A stretch of 64,000 nt of DNA, from NCBI GenBank assembly GCA_947627185.1, contig CANQVF010000009.1:1-64000 (forward strand). The letters are read 5' to 3'. The stretch is from an uncultured Clostridia bacterium (GTDB lineage Bacteria > Bacillota > Clostridia > TANB77 > CAG-508). Below, piece by piece: positions 40,622-51,131 of this stretch. A program made the position numbers and the translations under genes. The notes below the pieces were generated by a model, which was not told where the DNA came from, made no database searches, and saw nothing but the letters and a program-made list of their open reading frames with translations. Every line of letters begins with the position of its first letter. The first letter of the stretch is position 1.

Positions 40622-41254
40622 ATGTATAAAATAAAAAAATATTTACTAAAGATTTATAAATTAACAATTGGAAAAGTAAATTATATGAGAGTAAAGCAAA
40701 AAGATATAACTATAATTTCTAATAATTGTTGGGCTGGGATTTTTTATAGAAATAATAACTTAGAATATTTATCACCAACATTAGGATTGTTCTTTATGGC
40801 AAACGATTACATAAAATTTATATATAATTTAAAGCATTATATAGATAGTGATTTGAAATTTATATCTATTGAAGAATCTAAACATAAAGATTATTTGAAA
40901 AAATTAAATTATAATAGTCCAATAGGAAAAATTGATGATATTGAAATAATGTTTTTACATTATGGTAGTGAAAGTGAAGCATTTGAAAAATGGGAAAGAA
41001 GAAAGAAAAGAATAAATTGGAACAAAATAATATATAAGTTTTCTGATCAAAATATGTGTACATATGAGCATTTAAAAAAATTTAATGATTTTGAAGCCCA
41101 AAATAAAATATGTTTCTCTACTAGAAAGTATAAAGATTTAAATACTATACAAATAAAAAAATATAAAAATAGTGAAAATGTATTAGATGATATAAAAACT
41201 TATAAAAAATATTTTAACTTCTATAAGTTTTTAAATAACATGGAGGTAAAATGA
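40622..41254 (+). CDS. DUF1919-like exopolysaccharide biosynthesis protein
   Basis: TIISNNCWAGIFYRNNNLEYLSPTLGLFF, FLHYGSESEAFEKWERRKKRINWNKI. Confidence 0.8.
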   Translation: MYKIKKYLLKIYKLTIGKVNYMRVKQKDITIISNNCWAGIFYRNNNLEYLSPTLGLFFMANDYIKFIYNLKHYIDSDLKFISIEESKHKDYLKKLNYNSPIGKIDDIEIMFLHYGSESEAFEKWERRKKRINWNKIIYKFSDQNMCTYEHLKKFNDFEAQNKICFSTRKYKDLNTIQIKKYKNSENVLDDIKTYKKYFNFYKFLNNMEVK

Positions 41255-41895
41255 TAATTGAATTGTTTGGGCTACCTGGAGCAGGTAAAACTACTTGTGG
41301 AAATAATATTGAAAAGAAATTTAAAATAAAGAATATATTAGAATTTTATAGAGAAAATTTGATTGGAAAAATATTGTTTCATTTGTTTTTATATTGTTTT
41401 TTGTTAAATGCAAATTTGAGAGAAAAATATACTAAAATTTTAAATATACTTCAAAAAGAAAAAATTGAAAATAATATAATAAACCCCCATATTAAAATAG
41501 AATTATATATAAAATATCTGTTATTTGCTTATTGTATTGAATATAAATCAAAAAAAAGTTTAGTAATAGATGAAGGAATAATTCATTATTGTATGGCATT
41601 ATTTGCAGAATTTAATGTTAGCATTGATATTTTAGAAGCAATCATAGATTTATTAAAAATTTCTAATAAAAAAATAATAATAATTTCTTTAAAATGCCCT
41701 ATTAATAAAGCTATAAAACAGATGCAAATTAGAAAAAGAAAGAGAACATCTTTGGACTTCCTATCTGATGAAAAATTAAAAATTGTGTTAGATAGATATA
41801 GTGTTGTACAAAAGTATTTTTCTAAAAAATATATAAATTTAGACATAATTCAAATTGAGAATTTGATAGAAAGAGAGAAAATGAATGAAATATAG
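41251..41895 (+). CDS. P-loop NTPase/kinase-like protein within EPS cluster
   Basis: IELFGLPGAGKTTCGNNI Walker A; LVIDEGIIHY. Confidence 0.75.
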   Translation: MIIELFGLPGAGKTTCGNNIEKKFKIKNILEFYRENLIGKILFHLFLYCFLLNANLREKYTKILNILQKEKIENNIINPHIKIELYIKYLLFAYCIEYKSKKSLVIDEGIIHYCMALFAEFNVSIDILEAIIDLLKISNKKIIIISLKCPINKAIKQMQIRKRKRTSLDFLSDEKLKIVLDRYSVVQKYFSKKYINLDIIQIENLIEREKMNEI

Positions 41896-42853
41896 TGTTA
41901 TAATTCCTTTTTATAATACAGAAGAATATATAGAAGAATGCATAAATTCCGTTATACAACAAAATAGAGATGATGTGGAGCTTATTTTAATTAATGATGG
42001 CTCAACAGATAATTCATTATTAAAATGTCAAAAAATAACTGAAAAATATGAAAATAAAATCATTATAGATAAACCCAATACAGGATCAATGGATTCTTGG
42101 ATACAGGGAGTTAATGCTTCCAAGGGAGAATATATTTGTTTTATTGATGCGGATGATAAAATAGCTTCAAATTATTTTAATATTATAGATAAATATATTG
42201 ATATGCAATTTGATATTATTATTTATGATTATTATAAATATTATAATAATTCAATATATGGAATTAAAGCTAATAGTATAGAATATGGAGAAATAAATGA
42301 TTTGGACTTAAAAGAAATTCGTTTAGACTTTTTTTATAATTTTGAAAAAATAAGTTCTTATAGATGGAACAAAGTTTTTAAATCGGATTTTTTAAAGAAA
42401 AATATAGAAGAAGTTGAAGTTAGATGTTCCTCTTTTGAAGATCATTTAATAGGTTTTTTAAACATTATTAACGCTAAAAGAATTTATTATCTAAATGAAA
42501 AATTATATTATTATCGAATGAGAAAGTCGTCTATTTCACATTCTTATAACAATAAAGTTTTTGGAGAAAATAGAAAAATTGAAGCTAATATTATAAAAAT
42601 AGCAAAAAATAATAATTATTCTGATACAGGCATTAATAACATAAAATTACATTTTTTATATCAATATGCTAGATACTATTTAAAATCCAAAAATAAAATA
42701 AAAAAAGATAAAAAAGTTTGCTGGGAAGATATTAGTAACATTAGAGGGATTAATAAGAAAATAGTACTTTTGTTATATAAGTTCAATTTAAAAAATGTAT
42801 ATATAGTAATAAATAAAATAAAAAATCAAAATAGAAATGCCTATTTTAATTAA
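41885..42853 (+). CDS. Glycosyltransferase family 2
   Basis: YSVIIPFYNTEEYIEECINSVIQQ, LILINDGSTDNSL, CFIDADDKI. Confidence 0.93.
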   Translation: MKYSVIIPFYNTEEYIEECINSVIQQNRDDVELILINDGSTDNSLLKCQKITEKYENKIIIDKPNTGSMDSWIQGVNASKGEYICFIDADDKIASNYFNIIDKYIDMQFDIIIYDYYKYYNNSIYGIKANSIEYGEINDLDLKEIRLDFFYNFEKISSYRWNKVFKSDFLKKNIEEVEVRCSSFEDHLIGFLNIINAKRIYYLNEKLYYYRMRKSSISHSYNNKVFGENRKIEANIIKIAKNNNYSDTGINNIKLHFLYQYARYYLKSKNKIKKDKKVCWEDISNIRGINKKIVLLLYKFNLKNVYIVINKIKNQNRNAYFN

Positions 42854-42866
42854 AAAGGATATTAAT

Positions 42867-43856
42867 ATGGAAAAAATTTTAACAATAAGTGTGGCTACTT
42901 ATAATTTAGAAAATTTAATTGAAGATAATTTAAGGTCTTTTGAGAAATTAAAAAATTTAGATGACATAGAAGTTTTAGTAATAGATGATGGATCAAAAGA
43001 TAATACTGCTAATATTGTTCAAAAATATTGCAATAAGTATCCAAATTCAATAAAGTTAATTAAACAAAAAAATTCTGGACCTGGTTCTACTGTGAATACA
43101 GGAATAAAAAATGCAACAGGAATTTTTTTTAAGATGGTTGATGGAGATGATTGGATTAATTCAGAAGGTTTGGATAAATTAATAAATTTATTAAAAGATA
43201 ATTTAGACATAGATGCTTTTATAACAAATGATTTAGTTTTTAGTGAAAATGATAAAAAAATTATAAAAAAATATAAATTTCCATATGAAAAAAACAAAAT
43301 ATTAAATGAACTGAACTGTGAAAAACCTTTAATAGGAATGCATTCAATTTCTTTTAAAACAAGTATTTTGAAAGAAAATAATGTAAAAATTGATAATGGA
43401 TTTTATACGGATGTGGAGTATTTAATATATCCATTACCTTATGTAAAAAAAGTTATGTATTTTGATATAGATATTTATATTTATAGAATAGGAAGAAATG
43501 AACAAAGTGTTAGTTATACAAGTTTAATAAAAAATAAAAGTATGCATGAATTGGTATTAAATAATATTATTAATTTTTATGAAAAAAATAAAACTCAATT
43601 AAGTAAAGATAAACTAGATTTTATAAGTATAAGAATTTGTAATATGATATTAAGCCAATTAAATATTATATTATTGTCTGAATCAAAATTAAAAATGCGT
43701 CAAGAAATAATAAAATTTATAAGCATTTTAAAGAAACAAAGTTTAGATATATACACCAAATGTAAAAAAATAAAAAGAATAAAAATATTAATTGCTACTA
43801 ATTATTTTGCTTCCATACCATATGCTATTTTATTAAACAGAAAGGTAAAGAAATAA
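42867..43856 (+). CDS. Glycosyltransferase family 2
   Basis: ISVATYNLENLIEDNLRSF, LVIDDGSKDNTANIV, KMVDGDDWIN; ATG 42867 preferred. Confidence 0.93.
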   Translation: MEKILTISVATYNLENLIEDNLRSFEKLKNLDDIEVLVIDDGSKDNTANIVQKYCNKYPNSIKLIKQKNSGPGSTVNTGIKNATGIFFKMVDGDDWINSEGLDKLINLLKDNLDIDAFITNDLVFSENDKKIIKKYKFPYEKNKILNELNCEKPLIGMHSISFKTSILKENNVKIDNGFYTDVEYLIYPLPYVKKVMYFDIDIYIYRIGRNEQSVSYTSLIKNKSMHELVLNNIINFYEKNKTQLSKDKLDFISIRICNMILSQLNIILLSESKLKMRQEIIKFISILKKQSLDIYTKCKKIKRIKILIATNYFASIPYAILLNRKVKK

Positions 43857-43893
43857 TAAAAGAAATATTAATAATTTAATAGGAGATTACTTT

Positions 43894-45099
43894 ATGATAA
43901 TAAAAATAAAATTAGAAAAAATATTAGAAATATTAATTGTATTTAGTATAATATTGGATTTAAATAGCGTTTATGCTGTTATTTTAAGAATGCATTCACC
44001 AATTAGAATTAGTTTTTTTTGTATTTTTTTCTTGTTACTACTGATGGCAATAAAAAAGACCAAAATTAAGATAAAGCTAAATACATTTTTTTTCTTATTA
44101 ATATATTTATCAGGTTTAATAATAATAAATACATTTTTGAATTTTTCTGGATTAAAAACAATAATAATATATTATTTATCAATATTTTTGTTGTTTTATT
44201 TTTATTTTTCTACATTTGGTAAGTCAGCAATTATATCAATGATTAATACTTTTATAAAAATAGTTGTGATACTATCCTTAATTTCTTTATTTTTTTGGTT
44301 CACTGCTGATTGTTTAAAAATTATAAAACCTACAAATTATTCTTATATTGATTTTGGAACTCAAAATAAAAAACCAAGAAAAATAAATTCCTATTTTTAT
44401 TTACATTTTGATACACAAAAAATAAATAATTTTTTAACAAGAAATTCAGGAATATTTTCAGAAGCGCCAATGTTTGCAATTATTATTCTTATGGCTTTGA
44501 TGTTTCAAATGTTTGAAAGTAAAATAAAGCATTCAAAGTTTAATATATATATACTTTTTTTTACGATTTTTACTACTATTACTACTACAGGAATTATATG
44601 CAGTTTATTATTATTTTTCTTCTATATAATAGCAAAAGAAAAAAAATATTTAATATTTAAGCAATTGAAATATTTTATAATTCCAGTGATTGCTTTAATA
44701 TTCACTATATTATTTTATAATGTCATGGAAGAAAAATTTTCAACATTATCATATTCTAATAGGATATTAGATTATAAAAATGCATTTAATGTTTTTATTC
44801 AGAATCCTATTTTGGGAAAAGGAATAAATCATGATCATTTTCATGAATGGAATAAATACGGATATGGCTACAGCAATAGTATTTCAAAAATAATAACAGA
44901 TGGTGGAATATATTTATTATCATTTTTTTTGGTAGCTATTTTAAAAGCTATACGATATGGAATGATTTATAAAAATAATAATATTATTTTTATGTCAATT
45001 ATGTGCGTTATTTTTTCAATTTTTATAATTTTTGTACATAATATTCTGTCTATATTTTTACTTGCAATATCATATTCTTTGAGAAAGGAAAATACATGA
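43894..45099 (+). CDS. Wzy-like polysaccharide polymerase / O-antigen ligase-like membrane protein
   Basis: Multispan protein in EPS cluster with NRILDYKNAFNVFIQNPILGKGIN. Confidence 0.75.
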   Translation: MIIKIKLEKILEILIVFSIILDLNSVYAVILRMHSPIRISFFCIFFLLLLMAIKKTKIKIKLNTFFFLLIYLSGLIIINTFLNFSGLKTIIIYYLSIFLLFYFYFSTFGKSAIISMINTFIKIVVILSLISLFFWFTADCLKIIKPTNYSYIDFGTQNKKPRKINSYFYLHFDTQKINNFLTRNSGIFSEAPMFAIIILMALMFQMFESKIKHSKFNIYILFFTIFTTITTTGIICSLLLFFFYIIAKEKKYLIFKQLKYFIIPVIALIFTILFYNVMEEKFSTLSYSNRILDYKNAFNVFIQNPILGKGINHDHFHEWNKYGYGYSNSISKIITDGGIYLLSFFLVAILKAIRYGMIYKNNNIIFMSIMCVIFSIFIIFVHNILSIFLLAISYSLRKENT

Positions 45100-46205
45100 A
45101 AGAAAAATATAATTATTTAATAGTAGGTACAGGATTATTTGGTTCTATATTTGCTTATGAGTCAAATAAAAAAGGTAAAAAAATTTTAGTAATTGATAAA
45201 AGAACTCATATTGGTGGAAATATTTATACTGAAAAGATTGAAGATATAAATGTGCATAAATATGGTGCACATATATTTCATACTAATAGCAAAGAAATAT
45301 GGAATTACATAAATCAATTTTCGGAATTTAATAGATATACAAATTCACCAATAGCAAGATATAAAGATGAAATATATAATCTTCCTTTTAATATGAATAC
45401 ATTTAATAAACTTTGGGGAGTGTTTTCTCCAGAAGAAGCAAAGTTAAAGATCATGGAAGAGTTAAAGGCAATTACTATAGATAAACCTAAAAATTTGGAA
45501 GAACAAGCAATTAAATTAGTAGGAAAAACAATATATGAAAAATTAATAAAAGGATATACAGAAAAACAGTGGGGAAGAAAAGCAACAGAGCTTCCTAGTT
45601 TTATAATAAAAAGGATACCAGTTCGTTTTACTTATGATAATAATTATTTTGATGATAAGTATCAAGGTATTCCAATAGGGGGATATACTCCAATTATCGA
45701 AAAAATGTTAAATGGGTTAGAAGTAAAATTAAATTATAATTATTTTGACCATAAAGATGAACTAGACCAAATTGCTCAAAAAATAGTATTTACTGGGCCA
45801 ATTGATGAATATTATAATTATTGTTTTGGAGAACTAGAATACAGAAGTGTGCGTTTTGAAACAGAAGTGTTAAATATGGATAATTTTCAAGGAAATGCAG
45901 TAGTAAATTATACAGAATATGATGTTCCATATACTAGAATTATAGAGCATAAACATTTTGAATATGGAATACAACCTAAAACAGTAATATCAAGAGAATA
46001 TTCAGATACTTGGAATAAAACTAAAGAACCATATTATCCAATAAATGATGAGAAAAATAATAATCTTTATCAAAAATATAGAGAATTATCAGAAAAAGAT
46101 AGTAAATTAATTTTTGGAGGAAGATTAGGACAGTATAAATATTATGATATGGATAAAGTAATAGAGAATGCATTAAACTGTGTAAGAAAGGAGCTAAATG
46201 ATTAA
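45096..46205 (+). CDS. glf: UDP-galactopyranose mutase
   Basis: YLIVGTGLFGSIFAYE, KKILVIDKRTHIGGNIYTEKIEDINVHKYGAHIFHT, YTEKQWGRKATELPS. Confidence 0.97.
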   Translation: MKEKYNYLIVGTGLFGSIFAYESNKKGKKILVIDKRTHIGGNIYTEKIEDINVHKYGAHIFHTNSKEIWNYINQFSEFNRYTNSPIARYKDEIYNLPFNMNTFNKLWGVFSPEEAKLKIMEELKAITIDKPKNLEEQAIKLVGKTIYEKLIKGYTEKQWGRKATELPSFIIKRIPVRFTYDNNYFDDKYQGIPIGGYTPIIEKMLNGLEVKLNYNYFDHKDELDQIAQKIVFTGPIDEYYNYCFGELEYRSVRFETEVLNMDNFQGNAVVNYTEYDVPYTRIIEHKHFEYGIQPKTVISREYSDTWNKTKEPYYPINDEKNNNLYQKYRELSEKDSKLIFGGRLGQYKYYDMDKVIENALNCVRKELND

Positions 46206-47652
46206 AAAAAGTATCGCAAAAAATTATATATATAATTTATTATATCAAGTATTAGTAATTATGGTACCATTAATAACAACTCCTTATTTATCCAGAGTAC
46301 TTGGGGCAGAAAATATTGGAATATATAGTTATACTTTATCTATGACGACATACTTTATTCTTTTTGGATCACTAGGTATTACAATGTATGGACAAAGAGA
46401 AATTGCTTATTTACAAGATGATATATATAATAGAAGTAAAACTTTTTTTGAAATATTAATAATGAGATTTATTACGTTAGGAACTTCTCTATTATTTTTT
46501 TATAATATATTTGTTCATAAAGGGCAGTATGCTATATATTATAAAATTTTTATTTTAGAAATTTTGGCTAATAGTTTAGATATAAGCTTTTTTTTTCAAG
46601 GATTAGAAGAATTCAAAAAAACAGTTTTTAGAAATTCTTTAATAAAAATAATAAGTGTTATTTGTACTTTTATTTTTGTTAAATCTAGTAAAAATTTAAT
46701 ACAGTACATATATATATATGTTTTATCAAATTTTTTTGGAAATATATCTTTATGGTTAAATTTATCAAATTATTTGGAAAAAGTAAAATTAAAAGATTTA
46801 AAGATACTAAAACATTTAAAACCAACAATTATTTTATTTATACCGCAAATTGCAACTCAGATTTATACAGTTTTAGATAAAACAATGATTGGAAGTATAG
46901 TAATAGATAAATCTGAGGTTGGGTATTATGAACAAGCACAAAAAATAGTAAAATTACTTTTAACAGTTGCTACATCAATAGGAACAGTTATGATTCCAAG
47001 AATGGCTAACACTTTTGCAAATGGAAATGAAAAAAAATTAAAAGAGTACATGAATAAATCATTTAAATTTGTTTTATTACTTGCTTATCCATTAATGTTT
47101 GGAATTATTAGTATTTCTAACAAGTTTGTTCCACTTTTTTACGGGATAGGTTATCAAAAAGTAATATATTTAATTTGTATCATAAGTCCTATATTAATTA
47201 CTATAGGTATGAGTAATGTTATAGGGACTCAATATCTATTACCAACGAAACAACAGAAAAAATATACAATATCTGTAACATTAGGGGCATTAGTTAATTT
47301 TATTTTAAATATTATTTTTATAAATCTTTGGCAGTCAGTTGGAGCATCTATTGCTACTGTTTTAGCTGAGCTTACTGTAACATCTGTTCAATTTTATTTA
47401 GTAAGAGATGAAATAAAAGTATTAGATGTAATAAAAAATACGAATAAGTATTTTTTATCGGCTATTATTATGTTTATAATAAGTATATTATTAAATGTTT
47501 TAATTAAAAATAATTTAATTTCTATAATTGTACAAATTATAGTTTCTTTTACTATATATTTTATTTTATTAATTATTGAAAAAGACGAATTAATGCTAGA
47601 AGGAATTGATTTAATCAAAAATAAAATTAAAAATTACAAAAACAATATATGA
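46198..47652 (+). CDS. Wzx-like polysaccharide flippase
   Basis: YNLLYQVLVIMVPLITTPYLSRVLGAENIGIYSYTLSM; multispan MATE/MOP-type. Confidence 0.93.
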   Translation: MIKKSIAKNYIYNLLYQVLVIMVPLITTPYLSRVLGAENIGIYSYTLSMTTYFILFGSLGITMYGQREIAYLQDDIYNRSKTFFEILIMRFITLGTSLLFFYNIFVHKGQYAIYYKIFILEILANSLDISFFFQGLEEFKKTVFRNSLIKIISVICTFIFVKSSKNLIQYIYIYVLSNFFGNISLWLNLSNYLEKVKLKDLKILKHLKPTIILFIPQIATQIYTVLDKTMIGSIVIDKSEVGYYEQAQKIVKLLLTVATSIGTVMIPRMANTFANGNEKKLKEYMNKSFKFVLLLAYPLMFGIISISNKFVPLFYGIGYQKVIYLICIISPILITIGMSNVIGTQYLLPTKQQKKYTISVTLGALVNFILNIIFINLWQSVGASIATVLAELTVTSVQFYLVRDEIKVLDVIKNTNKYFLSAIIMFIISILLNVLIKNNLISIIVQIIVSFTIYFILLIIEKDELMLEGIDLIKNKIKNYKNNI

Positions 47653-48120
47653 ATTAATTTGTATTACAAGGTATATAAAATACATAGATGAATTTATATA
47701 GATTTAAAAATATTAGATGAACAAATACAGATAAAATAAATGGAAATGTATGTTAGTAATATAGAGAAAATATTTGAAAAAGTTTGCAATGTGACATTTT
47801 GAATACCATTGGTTCTATAATATACGGCAACAGAGAAATATGTCTGAAATAATAAAATTCTTAAATAAATATAAGTCAATAAAGTAGAGCTATTTAGAAT
47901 ACATAGATTAAGAGAAAGCAAATATAAACCATTAGAAAAAGAAATGCCTAAATTTATAAAAATATTATGAAGAAAAATATCAGTAAATAATAAGGTTACT
48001 GGTATTTTTTATATTTATAAATTTTAGAATTAGATTTTTACTTATGACATATTGAAAGAGGATATCAAAAATAAATACATTAGAAATCATTTAATTATGA
48101 AAAAATAATCTATATATAAC

Positions 48121-48150
48121 TTGACAAACTATCAATTGATAGTTTATAAT
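48121..48150 (+). promoter_or_regulatory. Promoter with an 18-bp perfect palindrome filling the -35/-10 spacer
   Basis: TTGACA AACTATCAATTGATAGTT TATAAT. Confidence 0.88.
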
Positions 48151-48191
48151 ATATTTAGTTTAAATTAACATATAATTTATAAGGAGAAAAA

Positions 48192-48599
48192 ATGCCAAAT
48201 CAAAAGGTAAATGTAGCACCGTATCGAGAAACAAAAGGAGCTGTAAAAACATTTTTATTAGAATTAAACAGAATATTAAACAATGAGAAATCTAATATTA
48301 TAATACCTTTTAGGGAAGATAAGCCTATTAAATATACTACAAAGTATTGCATGCAAACATTAAAATTTACAGCTGAAGATGTAAAAAATGAGTTAAAAAA
48401 ATTAACTGTAGATTGCTACGTAGAAACGTTAGATGATGAAAGAAATATAAAATCAAACAAATATTATGTATTTTATAAACAAATTAAAGGAAAGTTTGTT
48501 TATATAAAGGTTAAAATCGAAAGTTATGATCAATATATTGTGTTTTGCATATCTTTCCATTTTCCTGAATATCCTATAACTAATTTACCATATAAATAA
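48192..48599 (+). CDS. MqsR-like toxin candidate
   Basis: YCMQTLKFTAEDVKNELKKLTVDCYVETLDDERN...YVFYKQIKGKFVYIKVKIESYDQYIVFCISFHFPEY resembles the MqsR fold pattern. Confidence 0.55.
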   Translation: MPNQKVNVAPYRETKGAVKTFLLELNRILNNEKSNIIIPFREDKPIKYTTKYCMQTLKFTAEDVKNELKKLTVDCYVETLDDERNIKSNKYYVFYKQIKGKFVYIKVKIESYDQYIVFCISFHFPEYPITNLPYK

Positions 48600-48614
48600 A
48601 GAGGAGAAAAAGCA

Positions 48615-49655
48615 ATGAATAAAATAAAAGTTTTAAAAAAAGTTAATATGTTTTGTTCTATTTGTGGCGAAGAGCATGAATTAGATTTATGTGAAGAATT
48701 AGATGAAACCATTATAAAAAAAGAAAAAGTAAATTATATATGTCATTATTATAGATGTAATAAATATAAAAATGAAAATACTTTTATGACTGAAGATATG
48801 TGGAACGAATCTTTAATAAATTCATTGGACAGCTATAGAATAGAAAAAGATTTATTAACTTCAAAAGAAATAAAGAAAATAAGAAATAAATATAAACTAT
48901 CTCAGGCAGAATTAGCTTTTTTGATGGGATTAGGAGAAATTACCATTACTAGATATGAAACTAAGCAAATTCAAGAAAATAGTAATGATAGTCTATTAAA
49001 AGAAATTAATAATAATGCTATTTTTACATTAAAATTATTAGAAAATAATAAAAATAAATTTTCTAGTAAAAGATTTGAAGAGATATCAGAAAATATAAAA
49101 AATATAATAGATAGTGAAACAATTTCTTATTTAAAACAAGAGGAAATAAAAGCTAAGTATGTTAAATATGATAAAAAATCTTTAGAAAATGGAAATTGTA
49201 TTTTAAATATAGAAAAACTTAGTAATGTTTTAGGATACATTACTAAAACTATGAAAAGTGTAAAAAAAGTAGTACTAATGAAACTATTATGGTTTATTGA
49301 TGCATATAGTTTTAAAGAATATGGAAAAGCAATAACTGGACTTGTATATGAACATAGAATTTATGGAGCTTTGCCTATAGCTTATGATGAATTGTTAGAA
49401 TTACCATCAATTAATTATGAGATTAAAATATCAGATGATGAAAAATATGAATATAAAATTTTTGCTAATAAAGACTATAAAGTAGTAGGTTTATCTAAAC
49501 AAGAAAAGGAAATTATAAATAAAGTAATAAATAAATTTAAAAACTTTAAAAGCCATGAAATTGCTGAATATATGCATGAAGAAAGAGCATATAAAGAAAC
49601 AAAATCAGATCAAATAATAACTTTTGATTTAACAAAAGATTTAAGAGAATTTTAA
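48615..49655 (+). CDS. Antitoxin candidate: MqsA/YgiT-type zinc finger + XRE HTH + Panacea (DUF4065/SocA-like) domain
   Basis: MFCSICGEEHEL...ICHYYRCNKY; ITSKEIKKIRNKYKLSQAELAFLMGLGEITITRYE; VVLMKLLWFIDAYSFKEYGKAITGLVYEHRIYGALPIAYDEL. Confidence 0.8.
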   Translation: MNKIKVLKKVNMFCSICGEEHELDLCEELDETIIKKEKVNYICHYYRCNKYKNENTFMTEDMWNESLINSLDSYRIEKDLLTSKEIKKIRNKYKLSQAELAFLMGLGEITITRYETKQIQENSNDSLLKEINNNAIFTLKLLENNKNKFSSKRFEEISENIKNIIDSETISYLKQEEIKAKYVKYDKKSLENGNCILNIEKLSNVLGYITKTMKSVKKVVLMKLLWFIDAYSFKEYGKAITGLVYEHRIYGALPIAYDELLELPSINYEIKISDDEKYEYKIFANKDYKVVGLSKQEKEIINKVINKFKNFKSHEIAEYMHEERAYKETKSDQIITFDLTKDLREF

Positions 49656-49906
49656 AAGTATTTTATTTTGAAATGAGCCCAAATTGTTAAAAAATCGCTT
49701 TTATCAAAGTTTAACGATGAGGGTTCATTGTTAATTATAATAAAAAATTATTTAAATTATTATAGTTATTAAATTAGCAAAATTTTATTTAACTTTTAAG
49801 TGTTTTTTTGTTAACAACAGAATTTTACTGTGCTATTATAATTCAAATTTTATAGTTTTATTTTTAAAATTAAATTTAAATATCTTGAAATTAAATTTTT
49901 TATCTT

Positions 49907-50398
49907 ATGACATATCGTCAAAAATTTTCAATAAGTAAAATTAAAAAAATTATACAAAAGGAAAAAAATTATAGAAAAACGATATTGATAGAAGTATTTG
50001 AACTACATATAATTGAGTTACCAAAACTAGAAAAGTTTATCAACAAGAATGAAAAAAGAGAAGAAAAGTTAATGTTATGGGCAAAATTTTTATTAAATCC
50101 AGACAGTATGGAGGAAGAAGAAATGAAAGAAAATAAAGATATAAAGAAAGCGAAAGAAGAATTAGATAAAATGAGACAAGATGAATATGAAGAGAGAATA
50201 GCAGAGCTGATGGAAAAGAAAATAATGGATGATAAAGCAAGAGAGGCATATGTTTATGAAGAAGGGTTTGATAAAGGTGAAAAAACTGCAACTATAAAAA
50301 TAGCAAAAACTATGCTTGAATCTGGAGAAAAAATAGAAAACATCATGAAAATAACAGGACTTACAAGAGAAGAAATAGAAGAAATTTAAATTTAGAAA
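49907..50398 (+). pseudogene. Rearranged copy of Rpn/PD-(D/E)XK nuclease-transposase (nuclease domain deleted)
   Basis: Shares 5' leader with the 51132 copy, then jumps to NYRKTILIEVFELHIIELPKLEK..., lacking the N-terminal ~130 codons. Confidence 0.85.
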
Positions 50399-50492
50399 TA
50401 ATAAAAATAAAACTATAAAATTAAAAAATAGAGATTTGAAATTTTGTTATTCAAACCTCTATTTTTTATTTATATATTTTAATTTATAATAA

Positions 50493-50951
50493 TTATTTAT
50501 TAAGTAACCAAATAGAAAAATTTAAATAAGTAGCAAATATTATCCAAATTAAATAAGGTATTTGTAATAAAGCAGATATCTTATTTTTTTTGTAAAAAGT
50601 TTCTATCATTAAAATAACTAATATATCTAAAAGTAAAATCCATAAAAATGCAAAAAATCTCCATTTTAAAGTAAAGAAGAATATAGGCCATAATGCATTT
50701 ACAAATAGTTGAAAATAATATATTAAATTAATTTTAAAATCTACTAATGATTTGTATTCTAAAATCCCATAAGATACACCCATTAAAATATAAAGAATAG
50801 TCCAAACAATTGGAAATAATATTCCAGGTGGTGCAAATGGTGGCATTATTAATGAATTATAATCTATAGAATTTGATGTTATAAATCCTACAATACCACC
50901 TATTAGCAATGGTATAAGAATTGATTTAAAAAAAATTTTAAATTTTGACAT
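50493..50951 (-). CDS. tspO: TspO/MBR family protein
   Basis: MPPFAPPGILFPIVWTILYILMGVSYGI; NALWPIFFFTLKWRFFAFLWIL. Confidence 0.9.
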   Translation of the reverse strand: MSKFKIFFKSILIPLLIGGIVGFITSNSIDYNSLIMPPFAPPGILFPIVWTILYILMGVSYGILEYKSLVDFKINLIYYFQLFVNALWPIFFFTLKWRFFAFLWILLLDILVILMIETFYKKNKISALLQIPYLIWIIFATYLNFSIWLLNK

Positions 50952-51131
50952 TATTGAACCTCCTATAATACAGTTTATTTATGATGAATAAAAATATTCT
51001 ATATTTTTATTGACACTTAATATATACTGTGCTATTATATTTCAAATTTTATAGTTTTATTTTAAATTCAAAGTTATCTTATGACAAATCGTCAAAATTT
51101 TCAAAAAACAAAAAACACATAAGAAGGAGGA

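Noticed and set aside
47694-47921. 75-aa hydrophobic minus-strand ORF
   Set aside because: No RBS or recognised family; low-complexity hydrophobic translation expected by chance in AT-rich DNA.
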